The position numbers and the translations under genes are program-made. This document shows positions 32,571 through 39,505 of a stretch of 39,505 nucleotides of DNA, in pieces (the stretch's first letter is position 1; the number at the start of each line of letters is the position of its first letter). Origin of the DNA: Duganella radicis (GTDB lineage: Bacteria; Pseudomonadota; Gammaproteobacteria; Burkholderiales; Burkholderiaceae_D); NCBI RefSeq assembly GCF_009720825.1, contig NZ_WNKY01000053.1:1-39505 (forward strand), written 5' to 3'. The notes beneath the pieces were generated by a model. The model had not been told where the DNA came from. It ran no database searches and worked only from the letters and a program-made list of their open reading frames with translations.

Positions 32571-33563
32571 ATGTTGCCAGACGATACGGCTGACTTGGAG
32601 CCGCCTGTACCGGAAGCCGATCTCGGCGCGCCGGATGCCGGCCCCAACCCGCTCGACACGGCCACCGCCGCTGTCTCCGCCGGCGCAGCCGATGCCGCCA
32701 ACGATGCCGCGCCTGACGCGGCCGAGCCAGCCGATGGCGCAGCGGCCGAGGCCGCCGCCGCCGAAGCCGCCCTCACCGGAGAAGTCTCCGCCCTCGCCCG
32801 CCTGTACGGCGAGCCGCTGCTCAAGCTGCCAACCGATCTGTACATCCCGCCCGACGCGCTCGAAGTCTTCCTCGACGCATTTGAAGGCCCGCTCGACCTG
32901 CTGCTGTACCTGATCCGCAAGCAAAACTTCAACATCCTCGACATCCCGATGGCGCAGCTGACGCTGCAATACCTGAAGTACGTCGATCAGATCCGCCTGT
33001 CCAACCTCGAACTGGCGGCGGAATACCTGTTGATGGCGGCCATGCTGATCGAAATTAAATCGCGCATGCTGCTGCCGCAGCGCCAGGCCGATCTGGACGT
33101 GGAAGCGGACGACCCGCGCGCCGAGCTGGTGCGCCGCCTGCTGGAATACGAACAGATCAAGCTGGCCGCCTACGACCTCAACGCCATCCCGCAAGTCGAC
33201 CGCGACTTCGTCCGCACCCAGATCTTCATCGAGCAGAGCCTGACGCCGGCCTGGCCACATGTCGAAGCCATCGACTTGCAGCAAGCCTGGATGGACGTGA
33301 TGAAGCGCGCCAAGCTGACCCAGCATCACAAGATCAGCCGCGAGGAGCTGTCGGTGCGCGAGCACATGACCGGCATCCTGCGCCGCCTGCAATCGACCCG
33401 CTTTGTCGAGTTCGCCGACCTGTTCGACATCGCCGGCGGCGTGCCGGTGGTGGTGGTGAACTTTGTGGCGCTGCTGGAGCTGGCCAAAGAAACCCTGATT
33501 GAAATTACCCAGGCCGAACCGTTCGCACCGATTTACGTGCGGCTGGCCTACTCGCCGGCGTAA
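32571..33563 (+). CDS. scpA: Segregation and condensation protein A
   Basis: A 330-residue kleisin. ScpA bridges the SMC heads and binds ScpB to form the chromosome-condensing complex. The conserved N-terminal block is LDAFEGPLDLLLYLIRKQNF, NILDIPMAQLTLQYLKYVDQ, followed by AAEYLLMAAMLIEIKSRMLL. The C-terminal winged helix includes TRFVEFADLFD. The first 75 residues before this are an Ala/Asp/Pro-rich low-complexity extension that most ScpA proteins lack. The start has only AAGG directly abutting it, so a later start is possible, but no better ATG is seen before the conserved part. It is followed by panC after 27 bp. Confidence 0.92.
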   Translation: MLPDDTADLEPPVPEADLGAPDAGPNPLDTATAAVSAGAADAANDAAPDAAEPADGAAAEAAAAEAALTGEVSALARLYGEPLLKLPTDLYIPPDALEVFLDAFEGPLDLLLYLIRKQNFNILDIPMAQLTLQYLKYVDQIRLSNLELAAEYLLMAAMLIEIKSRMLLPQRQADLDVEADDPRAELVRRLLEYEQIKLAAYDLNAIPQVDRDFVRTQIFIEQSLTPAWPHVEAIDLQQAWMDVMKRAKLTQHHKISREELSVREHMTGILRRLQSTRFVEFADLFDIAGGVPVVVVNFVALLELAKETLIEITQAEPFAPIYVRLAYSPA

Positions 33564-33590
33564 GCCGGCACCCAGAACGAGCTTACAACC

Positions 33591-34430
33591 ATGAAAATCA
33601 TCACCTCGATTGAAGAACTGCGCGACCAACTGAGCGGCCAATTGCGCACGGCGTTTGTCCCGACCATGGGCAATCTGCACGAAGGCCACCTGTCGCTGAT
33701 GCGCCTGGCGCGCAAGCATGGCGACCCGGTGGTGGCGTCGATCTTCGTCAACCGCCTGCAATTCGGCCCGAACGAGGACTTCGACAAGTATCCGCGCACC
33801 TTCCAGGCCGACGTGGAGAAGCTGGAGAAAGAAGGCGTGTACGTGCTGTTCGCGCCAACCGAGAAAGATCTGTATCCGGAGCCGCAGGAGTACCGCGTGC
33901 AGCCGCCGGATGGCCTCGGCAATACGCTGGAGGGCGAGTTCCGTCCGGGCTTCTTCAATGGCGTGTGCACGGTGGTGACCAAGCTGTTCTCGTGCGTGCA
34001 GCCGCGCGTGGCGGTGTTCGGCAAGAAGGACTACCAGCAGCTGATGATCGTGCGTAACATGACGCGCCAGTTCGCCATGCCGACCGAGATTATCGCGGCT
34101 GAAACGTACCGCGCGGATGACGGCCTGGCGCTATCGTCGCGCAATATGTACCTGTCGGAAGCGGAGCGCGCCGAGGCGCCGGCGCTGTATCAGACCCTGA
34201 ACTTCGTCGCCAACGAAATGCGTTCCGGCCATCTGGACGTGTTCCAGCTGGAGCACAAGGCCATGGACGACCTGGCCAAGCGCGGCTGGAAGCCGGACTA
34301 CATCTCGATCCGCAAGCGCAACGACCTGCAACCGCCGAACGCCGGCGATCTGGCGCAAGGCACGCCGCTGGTGGTGCTGGCCGCCGCTAAGCTCGGCACC
34401 ACCCGCCTGATCGACAACCTCGAAATCTAA
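33591..34430 (+). CDS. panC: Pantoate--beta-alanine ligase (pantothenate synthetase)
   Basis: A 279-residue enzyme that joins pantoate and beta-alanine with ATP to make pantothenate, the coenzyme A precursor. PTMGNLHEGHLSLMRLARK carries the HIGH-like nucleotide motif. FVNRLQFGPNEDFDKYPRT and GEFRPGFFNGVCTVVTKLF are substrate-site blocks. FGKKDYQQL and ALSSRNMYL (the KMSKS-equivalent) complete the signature. Length is normal. It follows scpA closely, an arrangement common in this bacterial group. Its stop overlaps the convergent coiled-coil gene by four bases. Confidence 0.96.
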   Translation: MKIITSIEELRDQLSGQLRTAFVPTMGNLHEGHLSLMRLARKHGDPVVASIFVNRLQFGPNEDFDKYPRTFQADVEKLEKEGVYVLFAPTEKDLYPEPQEYRVQPPDGLGNTLEGEFRPGFFNGVCTVVTKLFSCVQPRVAVFGKKDYQQLMIVRNMTRQFAMPTEIIAAETYRADDGLALSSRNMYLSEAERAEAPALYQTLNFVANEMRSGHLDVFQLEHKAMDDLAKRGWKPDYISIRKRNDLQPPNAGDLAQGTPLVVLAAAKLGTTRLIDNLEI

Positions 34431-34951
34431 GGCTTGCCACCCGCAGGCGCAGCCGGCAGAACAGCCGCGCCCTGCGGCGACAGCTGGATAATGACTGCAG
34501 GGGTGGTGATCGGCTGAGCTGGCGCAACGGCAGGTGGCGGTGGTGGCGGCTCCCTCAGCGCCACATGCAGCACCACGCTGGCAAGCGCCACGTTCAGCGC
34601 GATCGTGGTCACGAACAGGCCGACCACCCACTTCACCACTTCGGATACGCCTTTCGAAACCGCATTTTCGATTTTGGCATCTATCGCCTTGAAGCGCTCA
34701 TCCATCGTCGCGCGCAAAGCATCAGACCGCTCATCCATCGTAGTGCGCAAGGCATCAAACCGCTCATCCATCGTGGTGCGCAAGGCAATAAACCGTTCAT
34801 CCATCGTGGTGCGCAAGGCATCAAGCCGTTCATCCATCGTAGTGCGCAAGGCATCAAGCCGTTCACTTACGGATACGCGCAGGTCGTCAACGGCGGTGCG
34901 GACGTCGCCCACTTTGTTGTCGATGTACTCTCTGTCGGAATTGGCGTTCAT
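34427..34951 (-). CDS. Coiled-coil membrane protein built on 11-residue tandem repeats
   Basis: A 174-residue protein. Residues 30-85 are five near-identical 11-residue units of the form RLDALRTTMDE, which should form a hendecad-type coiled coil. One transmembrane helix follows at about 104-132 (VVKWVVGLFVTTIALNVALA). The tail starts with six prolines and is Pro/Ala-rich. There is no signal peptide, so the coiled coil is probably cytoplasmic and the tail periplasmic. The N-terminus has EYIDNKVGDVRTAVDDLRVS, also helical. I recognise no named family, though the layout resembles short tail-anchored coiled-coil proteins. Repeat number may vary between strains. The function is unknown. Confidence 0.75.
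   Translation of the reverse strand: MNANSDREYIDNKVGDVRTAVDDLRVSVSERLDALRTTMDERLDALRTTMDERFIALRTTMDERFDALRTTMDERSDALRATMDERFKAIDAKIENAVSKGVSEVVKWVVGLFVTTIALNVALASVVLHVALREPPPPPPAVAPAQPITTPAVIIQLSPQGAAVLPAAPAGGKP
34695..34892. repeat. 33-bp in-frame tandem repeat, about six units
   Basis: Units begin at 34695, 34728, 34761, 34794, 34827 and 34860, exactly 33 bp apart. Units differ at few bases and the last is diverged. They encode the 11-residue coiled-coil repeat of the overlapping gene. High DNA identity, not only protein identity, indicates recent expansion by slippage or recombination. Confidence 0.9.
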
Positions 34952-35017
34952 GATGAAGCCATCATGCGCCGCGCAATCTGGCGCGTCAACGGGCGCGCGT
35001 GCGGTGTTTGAGGCAGG

Positions 35018-36226
35018 TCAAGCGGCGACGTTCTGGGCCCAGGCCAGGGCCGAGAGGTGGGCTTTGTTGACGTCCAGGGGGCTCAGTTTCAGGCTCGCGG
35101 CCAGCGAGGCGACCAGATTGGAATTCAGTTCGCAAGCCTCGGCCAGGGCCAGGTAAGGACCATATTTGCCGCTGCGCGTCAGCAGCGCCGCCACCACGTC
35201 GTCGGACAACTGGATGTTGGCCAGCACTTCCTGCATCGGAATGCCCAGCAGCCGGTCCAGCAGCGAGAACATGCCCGCCACGAAGATATTTTCCGCCTCG
35301 CTCTTGCCCAGCGCCGCCTGCCCCAGCAGCTCTGCCAGGCGGCCGCGCACCACCGCCGTTTCCAGCAGCACCGGCGAATAGCCCGAGGTGCTGGCCGTGG
35401 CCAGCAGCAAGGTCAGCCAACGGTACAGTGGCGTGTAACCCAGCAAGGTCAGCGCCTGGCGCAGGGACTGCACCTCCCTGCCCGCGCCAAAGCCGGCCGA
35501 ATTGATGAAGCGCAGCAGCTTGTAGGTCAGTGTGGCGTCGCGCTTGAGCACCGCCTCCAGCTGGGCGATGTCGGCGTTCTGCCGCACCATCTGCATCAGC
35601 TGCATGATGATGGTCTGGGCCGGATTCAGGCCCTTGTTGTCGCTCGAGGGACGCGGCGTCAGGTGCAGCTTGCCGACAAAGGCGTTCAAGCCCAGCGCCG
35701 CGCAGGCGTCAAAGTCGGCCCAGTTGCTGACCGGGCGGCCCACCATCCCCACCGTCGATTGTTTCAAGGCCGCATAAGTGCGCGCCTGCGCCCCCACATC
35801 GGCGCCGGTGAAGCGCACTTCCACGTAGGAAGCCACCGTCGGCAGGCGGCTGCCGATGCGGGTCAGGTCGGCCTCGCGCAGCAGGATGCCGACGCCGCCG
35901 GCGCGCAAGCCCTGCACCGCGGCCAGGGTATCGGGATTGGCCAGTTCCGCCGTCTTGATCGACAGCACCGTGTGCTGCGGCGGCAAGGCGTGCAGCGCGT
36001 CGGTCGACAGCATGGCGGGAACGGCTTCCAGGAAGAGAGTTTTGTCTCGCAACAACCAGCCGCCGTCCTCATCAAGGACCTGGCTGGCGACGAAACCGAC
36101 CAGCGACTCCAGCGCATCGAGCGTAGAGCCGCCAGCCGAGGCTTGTTGCCACGTCAGTTCGTAGCCTACGACCCGCTGTTTCGGGTCAAGCAAGGGCTCA
36201 CGGACGAGAAAGTTGGTTTCGTGCAT
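35018..36226 (-). CDS. Degenerate EAL plus HDOD domain signalling protein (YuxH-like)
   Basis: A 402-residue cytosolic protein. The N-terminal 190 residues have an EAL fold, starting NFLVREPLLDPKQRVVGYEL. The catalytic E-A-L and DDF motifs of cyclic-di-GMP phosphodiesterases are replaced (YELTW, LLREADL), so it is probably inactive and may only bind a ligand or partner. The C-terminal 200 residues are HDOD: DIAQLEAVLKRDATLTYKLL, RFINSAGFGAGREVQSLRQA, and AGMFSLLDRLLGIPMQEVL. Such proteins act as signalling scaffolds. It lies 21 bp after cheY in the same direction, so a role in motility control is likely (inference). Confidence 0.88.
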   Translation of the reverse strand: MHETNFLVREPLLDPKQRVVGYELTWQQASAGGSTLDALESLVGFVASQVLDEDGGWLLRDKTLFLEAVPAMLSTDALHALPPQHTVLSIKTAELANPDTLAAVQGLRAGGVGILLREADLTRIGSRLPTVASYVEVRFTGADVGAQARTYAALKQSTVGMVGRPVSNWADFDACAALGLNAFVGKLHLTPRPSSDNKGLNPAQTIIMQLMQMVRQNADIAQLEAVLKRDATLTYKLLRFINSAGFGAGREVQSLRQALTLLGYTPLYRWLTLLLATASTSGYSPVLLETAVVRGRLAELLGQAALGKSEAENIFVAGMFSLLDRLLGIPMQEVLANIQLSDDVVAALLTRSGKYGPYLALAEACELNSNLVASLAASLKLSPLDVNKAHLSALAWAQNVAA

Positions 36227-36247
36227 GGCACCTTGTTACTAACGATA

Positions 36248-36637
36248 TCAAGCCCCGAGTTTCTCGAAGATCTTGTTCAGCTTTTCATCCAGCGTGGCGG
36301 CGGTGAATGGCTTCACCACATAGCCGTTGGCGCCGGCTTGCGCCGCCGCGATGATGTTTTCCTTCTTGGCCTCAGCGGTCACCATCAACACCGGCAGCTT
36401 GGCCAGCGCGGGGTCGGCACGGATGTTTTGCAACATGGTCAGGCCGTCCATGTTCGGCATGTTCCAGTCGGACACGACGAAGTCGAACTGCTCTGCGCGC
36501 AGCTTGGCCAGCGCCATCACGCCGTCTTCTGCCTCGTCGACATTGGCATAACCCAGTTCTTTTAACAGATTCCGGACGATGCGGCGCATCGTCGAAAAAT
36601 CGTCAACAACTAAAAATTTCATCTTTGGATCAGCCAT
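36248..36637 (-). CDS. cheY: Chemotaxis response regulator CheY
   Basis: A 129-residue single receiver domain. All key residues sit at the E. coli CheY numbers: Asp12, Asp13, the phosphorylated Asp57 (SDWNMPNMDGL), Thr87 (MVTAEAKKEN) and Lys109 (VVKPF). Phospho-CheY binds the flagellar switch to change rotation. GGAG lies about 8 bases before ATG 36637. It is separated from cheB by 123 bp that contains a 7-bp inverted repeat, so it may have its own promoter. No cheZ phosphatase gene is seen in the window. Confidence 0.96.
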   Translation of the reverse strand: MADPKMKFLVVDDFSTMRRIVRNLLKELGYANVDEAEDGVMALAKLRAEQFDFVVSDWNMPNMDGLTMLQNIRADPALAKLPVLMVTAEAKKENIIAAAQAGANGYVVKPFTAATLDEKLNKIFEKLGA

Positions 36638-36676
36638 GAATTGCTCCGTTGATTCTCTACGCGGTTGTTAATAGTG

Positions 36677-36701
36677 CCTACAATTGGCAACAAGTTGTAG
36701 G
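36677..36701. promoter_or_regulatory. Inverted repeat in the cheB-cheY gap
   Basis: CCTACAA, an 11-base loop and TTGTAGG form a 7-bp hairpin in the 123-bp gap between cheB and cheY. There is no T-run after it in the direction of transcription, so it is more likely an operator or RNA-processing element than a terminator. Confidence 0.35.
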
Positions 36702-36760
36702 ATAGCATTTTCGTTGCTTGAAGGCGAACAAAGTAGCAGTAAAACGTCACAGTTGCACAA

Positions 36761-37831
36761 TTAAACACGCAAGGCGCGCATCCCGTGTTGCGCCAGGTAG
36801 CCCAGCACCATGCCCGGCAGCGCCTGCAAGGCCCCGACTTCATGCGCCGCCCCCACGGCGATCGCTTCGCGCGGCATGCCGAACACCACGCAACTGGCCT
36901 CGTCCTGCGCAAAATTATACGCCCCGGCATTTTTCATCTCCAGCATGCCGGCTGCGCCGTCCTTGCCCATACCAGTCAGGATAACACCGACTGCGTTTTT
37001 ACCGGCGGCTTGTGCGGCGGAACGGAACAACACATCCACCGACGGCCGGTGGCGGTTGACCGGCTCGGCCTGGTCGATGCGGGTCATGTAGTTGGCGCCG
37101 CTACGGGTCAGGTACAGGTGCGAGTGGCCCGGCGCGATGTAGGCGTGGCCCGGCAGCACGCGCTCATTGCCCTGCGCCTCCATCACCGAGATCTTGCACA
37201 GCGAGTCCAGCCGCTTGGCGAACGAGCGGGTGAAACCTTCCGGCATGTGCTGGGTGATCAGGATGCCGGGGCAGTCGGACGGCATTTGCATCAGGAATTC
37301 GCGGATCGCCTCGGTGCCGCCGGTGGAAGCGCCGATGATGATCAGCTTTTCCGACGACAGCAGCGGGTTGCGCAGCGCCGACAGCGGCGCGTGCCCTTCG
37401 GCGCCCGGCTGCGGCAGGCGGCGCGCCTGCACCCGCGCCTTGGAGGCGGCGCGGATCTTGTCGGTGATCAGGTCGGTATATTCGCGCATGCCGGCCTGGA
37501 TCGAGATTTTCGGCTTGGTGACGAAATCCACCGCGCCCAGCTCCAGCGCGCGCATGGTGATCTCGGAGCCGCGCTCGGTCAGCGAGGACACCATCACCAC
37601 CGGCATCGGCCGCAGGCGCATCAGTTTTTCCAGGAAGTCGAGGCCGTCCATCTTCGGCATCTCGACGTCCAGCGTCAGGACGTCAGGATTGGTTTGCTTG
37701 ATCAGTTCGCGCGCCACCAGCGGATCGGGGGCCACGCCCACGACCTCCATGTCGGCTTGGGAATTGATGATCTCGGTCATCACGCTGCGGATCAGTGCGG
37801 AGTCGTCGCACACCAGGACTTTGATCTTCAT
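36761..37831 (-). CDS. cheB: Chemotaxis response regulator protein-glutamate methylesterase CheB
   Basis: A 356-residue, two-domain enzyme. The receiver has its phospho-acceptor Asp55 in LTLDVEMPKMDGLDFL. The C-terminal methylesterase has the catalytic triad Ser169 (IGASTGGTEAI), His195 (TQHMPEGF) and Asp291 (TGMGKDGAAGM). It removes methyl groups from (and deamidates) receptor glutamates during adaptation. The linker is rich in Gln, Arg and Pro. It follows cheD by 18 bp in an apparent cheR-cheD-cheB operon. Confidence 0.96.
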   Translation of the reverse strand: MKIKVLVCDDSALIRSVMTEIINSQADMEVVGVAPDPLVARELIKQTNPDVLTLDVEMPKMDGLDFLEKLMRLRPMPVVMVSSLTERGSEITMRALELGAVDFVTKPKISIQAGMREYTDLITDKIRAASKARVQARRLPQPGAEGHAPLSALRNPLLSSEKLIIIGASTGGTEAIREFLMQMPSDCPGILITQHMPEGFTRSFAKRLDSLCKISVMEAQGNERVLPGHAYIAPGHSHLYLTRSGANYMTRIDQAEPVNRHRPSVDVLFRSAAQAAGKNAVGVILTGMGKDGAAGMLEMKNAGAYNFAQDEASCVVFGMPREAIAVGAAHEVGALQALPGMVLGYLAQHGMRALRV

Positions 37832-37849
37832 ACAATACTTTCTTGTTAT

Positions 37850-38449
37850 TCAAAACAAATCAATCTCGCCACCCACCGGCGCCACCTTGAGGCGGCTGGC
37901 GTATTCAATTTCGCGTTTGACCAGGGTGTCGTTATGGCTTTGCATCAGCTTCTTGACCAGCACCTTGCCGGTGCGCGGGAAGAAATAAACCTTGCGCGGA
38001 TAGATATCGTTCAAGTCTTCCGCCACCACGCGGATGCGCTCCACCTTGAGGAAATTCAGCACGAACGCCGCGTTGCGCTCGCCGACGTTGATGGCGGTGA
38101 AGCCCTTCAGCACCGCGCCGCCGCCAAACACCTTGGCCTCCAGATTCTCGCGCTTGGCGCCGGCCTTGAGCAGGTCGTTGATCAGGATCTCCATGGCGTA
38201 GGTGCCGTAGCGCGCCGAGGCCGACACCGGGCTGCCGGCATCGCCGCCGCCGTCCGGCAGCATGAAGTGGTTCATGCCGCCCAGGCCGGTGGTGCGGTCG
38301 CGGATGCAGGCCGACACGCACGAGCCCAGCACGGTCACGATCAGCATGTCCTTGTTGGTGTGGTAATACTCGCCCGGCAAGATTTTGGCGGCCTGGCAGT
38401 CGAACGTCCGGTCGTAGTAAACGTTCGTGGCAAATTGTTCAAGGTCCAT
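37850..38449 (-). CDS. cheD: Chemoreceptor glutamine deamidase CheD
   Basis: A 199-residue protein with the CheD core: KILPGEYYHTNKDMLIVTVL, GSCVSACIRD with catalytic Cys44, and GGMNHFMLP with His61. Later blocks include AKVFGGGAVL and GERNAAFVLNFL. CheD deamidates receptor glutamines to glutamates and in some bacteria modulates a CheY phosphatase. It is about 40 residues longer than the minimal family size, with a C-terminal extension. It lies between cheR (9 bp) and cheB (18 bp) in the same direction. Confidence 0.95.
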   Translation of the reverse strand: MDLEQFATNVYYDRTFDCQAAKILPGEYYHTNKDMLIVTVLGSCVSACIRDRTTGLGGMNHFMLPDGGGDAGSPVSASARYGTYAMEILINDLLKAGAKRENLEAKVFGGGAVLKGFTAINVGERNAAFVLNFLKVERIRVVAEDLNDIYPRKVYFFPRTGKVLVKKLMQSHNDTLVKREIEYASRLKVAPVGGEIDLF

Positions 38450-38458
38450 GTTTTATTC

Positions 38459-39322
38459 TCATGTGCGTTGCGGTGCTTTGCGGGCTGCGGCGTTGTCGTC
38501 CAGTTCATAGACAGTCTTGCCGCGCAGTTTCAACGACTCCGAGACATACAGGAAATTCTCCGAATGCCCGGCAAACAGCAGCGCATCCGGTTTCATCAGC
38601 GGGACAAAGCGCGCCAGGATCTTGCGCTGGGTGGCCTTGTCAAAGTAAATCATCACGTTGCGGCAGAAGATGGCGTCGAACTGGCCGCTGATCGGCCAGC
38701 TGTCGGCCAGCAGGTTCAACTGCTTGAAGGTGATCATATTGCGCAATTCCGGACGCACGCGCGCCTGCCCCTCGCGATCGCCCTTGCCTTTCAGGAAAAA
38801 GCGGCGCTGCCGCTCGGGCAGCATCTTGTCCAGCCGGTCCATGGTGTAGACGCCGTTGGCGGCGTGGGCCAGCACATTGGTGTCGATGTCGGTGGCGATG
38901 ATCTGGCAGTTGGGCGTGAGCGTGTTGAAGGCTTCGCACACGGTCATGGCGATCGAGTACGGTTCCTCGCCGGTGGAGCTGGCGGAGCACCAGATGGTCA
39001 GCGGCTCGCGCTTGCCCTTGATGTGCTCGGCCAGCAGCGGGAAGTGGTGGGCTTCGCGGAAGAACGAGGTCAGGTTGGTGGTGAGGGCGTTGGTGAACGA
39101 TTCCCACTCCTCGCCCAGGCGCCCCGCTTCCAGGTCGTCCAGGTACTTGGCGAAGGAGCCGATGCCGGTGGCGCGCAGGCGGCGCGCCAGGCGGCTGTAG
39201 ACCATCTCCTGCTTGCTGTCGGCCAGCGAGATGCCGGCACGCTTGTAAATCAAGCCGCGAACACGCTCGAAATCCTTGGCGTTGAAGTCAAATTCCTTGA
39301 CCGTATCTTTTGATTGCGGCAT
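38459..39322 (-). CDS. cheR: Chemotaxis protein methyltransferase CheR
   Basis: A 287-residue S-adenosylmethionine-dependent methyltransferase that methylates receptor glutamates. The N-terminal helical domain includes DFERVRGLIYKRAGISLADS and MVYSRLARRLRATG. The catalytic domain has WCSASSTGEEPYSIAMTVCE and FDAIFCRNVMIYFD. A beta-subdomain typical of tether-binding CheR appears between these. The upstream gene ends in a candidate pentapeptide tether, which fits. It starts 65 bp after that receptor's stop. Confidence 0.95.
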   Translation of the reverse strand: MPQSKDTVKEFDFNAKDFERVRGLIYKRAGISLADSKQEMVYSRLARRLRATGIGSFAKYLDDLEAGRLGEEWESFTNALTTNLTSFFREAHHFPLLAEHIKGKREPLTIWCSASSTGEEPYSIAMTVCEAFNTLTPNCQIIATDIDTNVLAHAANGVYTMDRLDKMLPERQRRFFLKGKGDREGQARVRPELRNMITFKQLNLLADSWPISGQFDAIFCRNVMIYFDKATQRKILARFVPLMKPDALLFAGHSENFLYVSESLKLRGKTVYELDDNAAARKAPQRT

Positions 39323-39357
39323 ATGTTAAATCCTTTTCCGTACTGCCTAATATGCCA

Positions 39358-39385
39358 CGTCGCACCGGCGCCGGCCGGTGCGACG
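39358..39385. terminator. GC-rich hairpin between the receptor gene and cheR
   Basis: A perfect 12-bp stem (left arm CGTCGCACCGGC, right arm its complement) with a four-base loop lies just past the receptor stop. No T-run follows on the minus strand, so it may be an attenuator, an RNA-stabilising element or a weak terminator that lowers cheR expression relative to the receptor. Confidence 0.5.
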
Positions 39386-39387
39386 GC

Positions 39388-39505
39388 TCAAAACTCTTCC
39401 CATTCGTCGCCGCCCGATGGCGCCGGGGCGGCTTTCTTCGGCGCGGCCGGACGCGGCGCCGGTGCCGGACGCGGCGCGGCAATCGCCGGCGCCGGGGCCG
39501 GGGCC
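39388..39505 (-). CDS. C-terminus of a methyl-accepting chemotaxis protein (partial)
   Basis: The frame is open from the window edge to a TGA. It encodes an Ala/Pro/Lys-rich linker (such as APRPAPAPRPAAPKKAAPAP) and ends SGGDEWEEF. A flexible linker with a terminal aromatic-acidic pentapeptide resembles the NWETF tether that recruits CheR and CheB to receptors. Being directly upstream of cheR supports a chemoreceptor. The sensor and signalling parts lie outside the window, so the call rests on the tail and context. Confidence 0.75.
   Translation of the reverse strand, partial: APAPAPAIAAPRPAPAPRPAAPKKAAPAPSGGDEWEEF

Noticed and set aside
36785..39313. Very long open frame of over 800 codons on the plus strand
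   Set aside because: It is antisense to cheB, cheD and cheR, whose catalytic motifs are all intact. GC-rich codon bias leaves such shadows open.

Overview
This GC-rich window reads as chromosomal DNA of a betaproteobacterium, most likely an Oxalobacteraceae member of the Massilia/Duganella type. That placement is an inference. It rests on the protein style, the DUF3460-scpA-panC and mcp-cheR-cheD-cheB gene orders, and the fused copper-type nitrite reductase. I see no plasmid, phage or complete insertion-sequence hallmarks.

Bases 1-8.6 kb form an anaerobic-metabolism block. It opens with the C-terminal cytochrome c domain of a probable NirK nitrite reductase, a NirV-like SUMF1-fold protein and a SCO copper chaperone. 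A class III (oxygen-independent) ribonucleotide reductase operon follows. Here the glycyl-radical domain is not fused to NrdD: it is encoded by its own 59-codon gene between nrdD and nrdG. Next, on the minus strand, come ubiU-ubiV-ubiT, which make ubiquinone without oxygen. A DUF2249 protein and a polytopic membrane protein diverge from ubiU. A perfect FNR-type palindrome lies between the two divergent units, placed symmetrically with respect to a candidate -10 on each side. Tandem NrdR-like boxes precede nrdD.

Bases 8.6-16.2 kb are mostly minus strand. gltX is followed by three alternating pairs of identical tRNA-Ala(GGC) and tRNA-Glu(UUC) genes with their own promoter and terminator. Upstream of gltX lie a VOC protein and a D-threonine-aldolase-like enzyme. 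A lower-GC insert of about 1.4 kb carries a GNAT-like protein and an unrecognised protein. A TetR regulator, a DUF4399 protein and the Mrp/ApbC Fe-S carrier follow.

Bases 16.3-19.7 kb (plus strand) hold metG, a GNAT acetyltransferase and two small secreted proteins, ending at a large inverted repeat.

Bases 19.75-27.7 kb look like one catabolic locus. A LysR regulator diverges from an apparent operon: DUF1445 (D-glutamate cyclase/hydro-lyase family), MFS carrier, fused ATP-dependent 5-oxoprolinase, porin. It fits uptake of an acidic substrate such as D-glutamate or 5-oxoproline and its conversion to glutamate.

Bases 27.7-32.2 kb hold a three-module flavin/ferredoxin oxidoreductase with a GST, a divergent LysR regulator and a DMT exporter. 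Bases 32.3-34.4 kb hold DUF3460, scpA and panC. A coiled-coil membrane protein built on a 33-bp tandem DNA repeat follows. From 35 kb to the end, on the minus strand, lies a chemotaxis block: an MCP tail ending in a probable CheR/CheB tether, then cheR, cheD, cheB, cheY and a degenerate EAL-HDOD protein.

No gene-free stretch exceeds about 300 bp.
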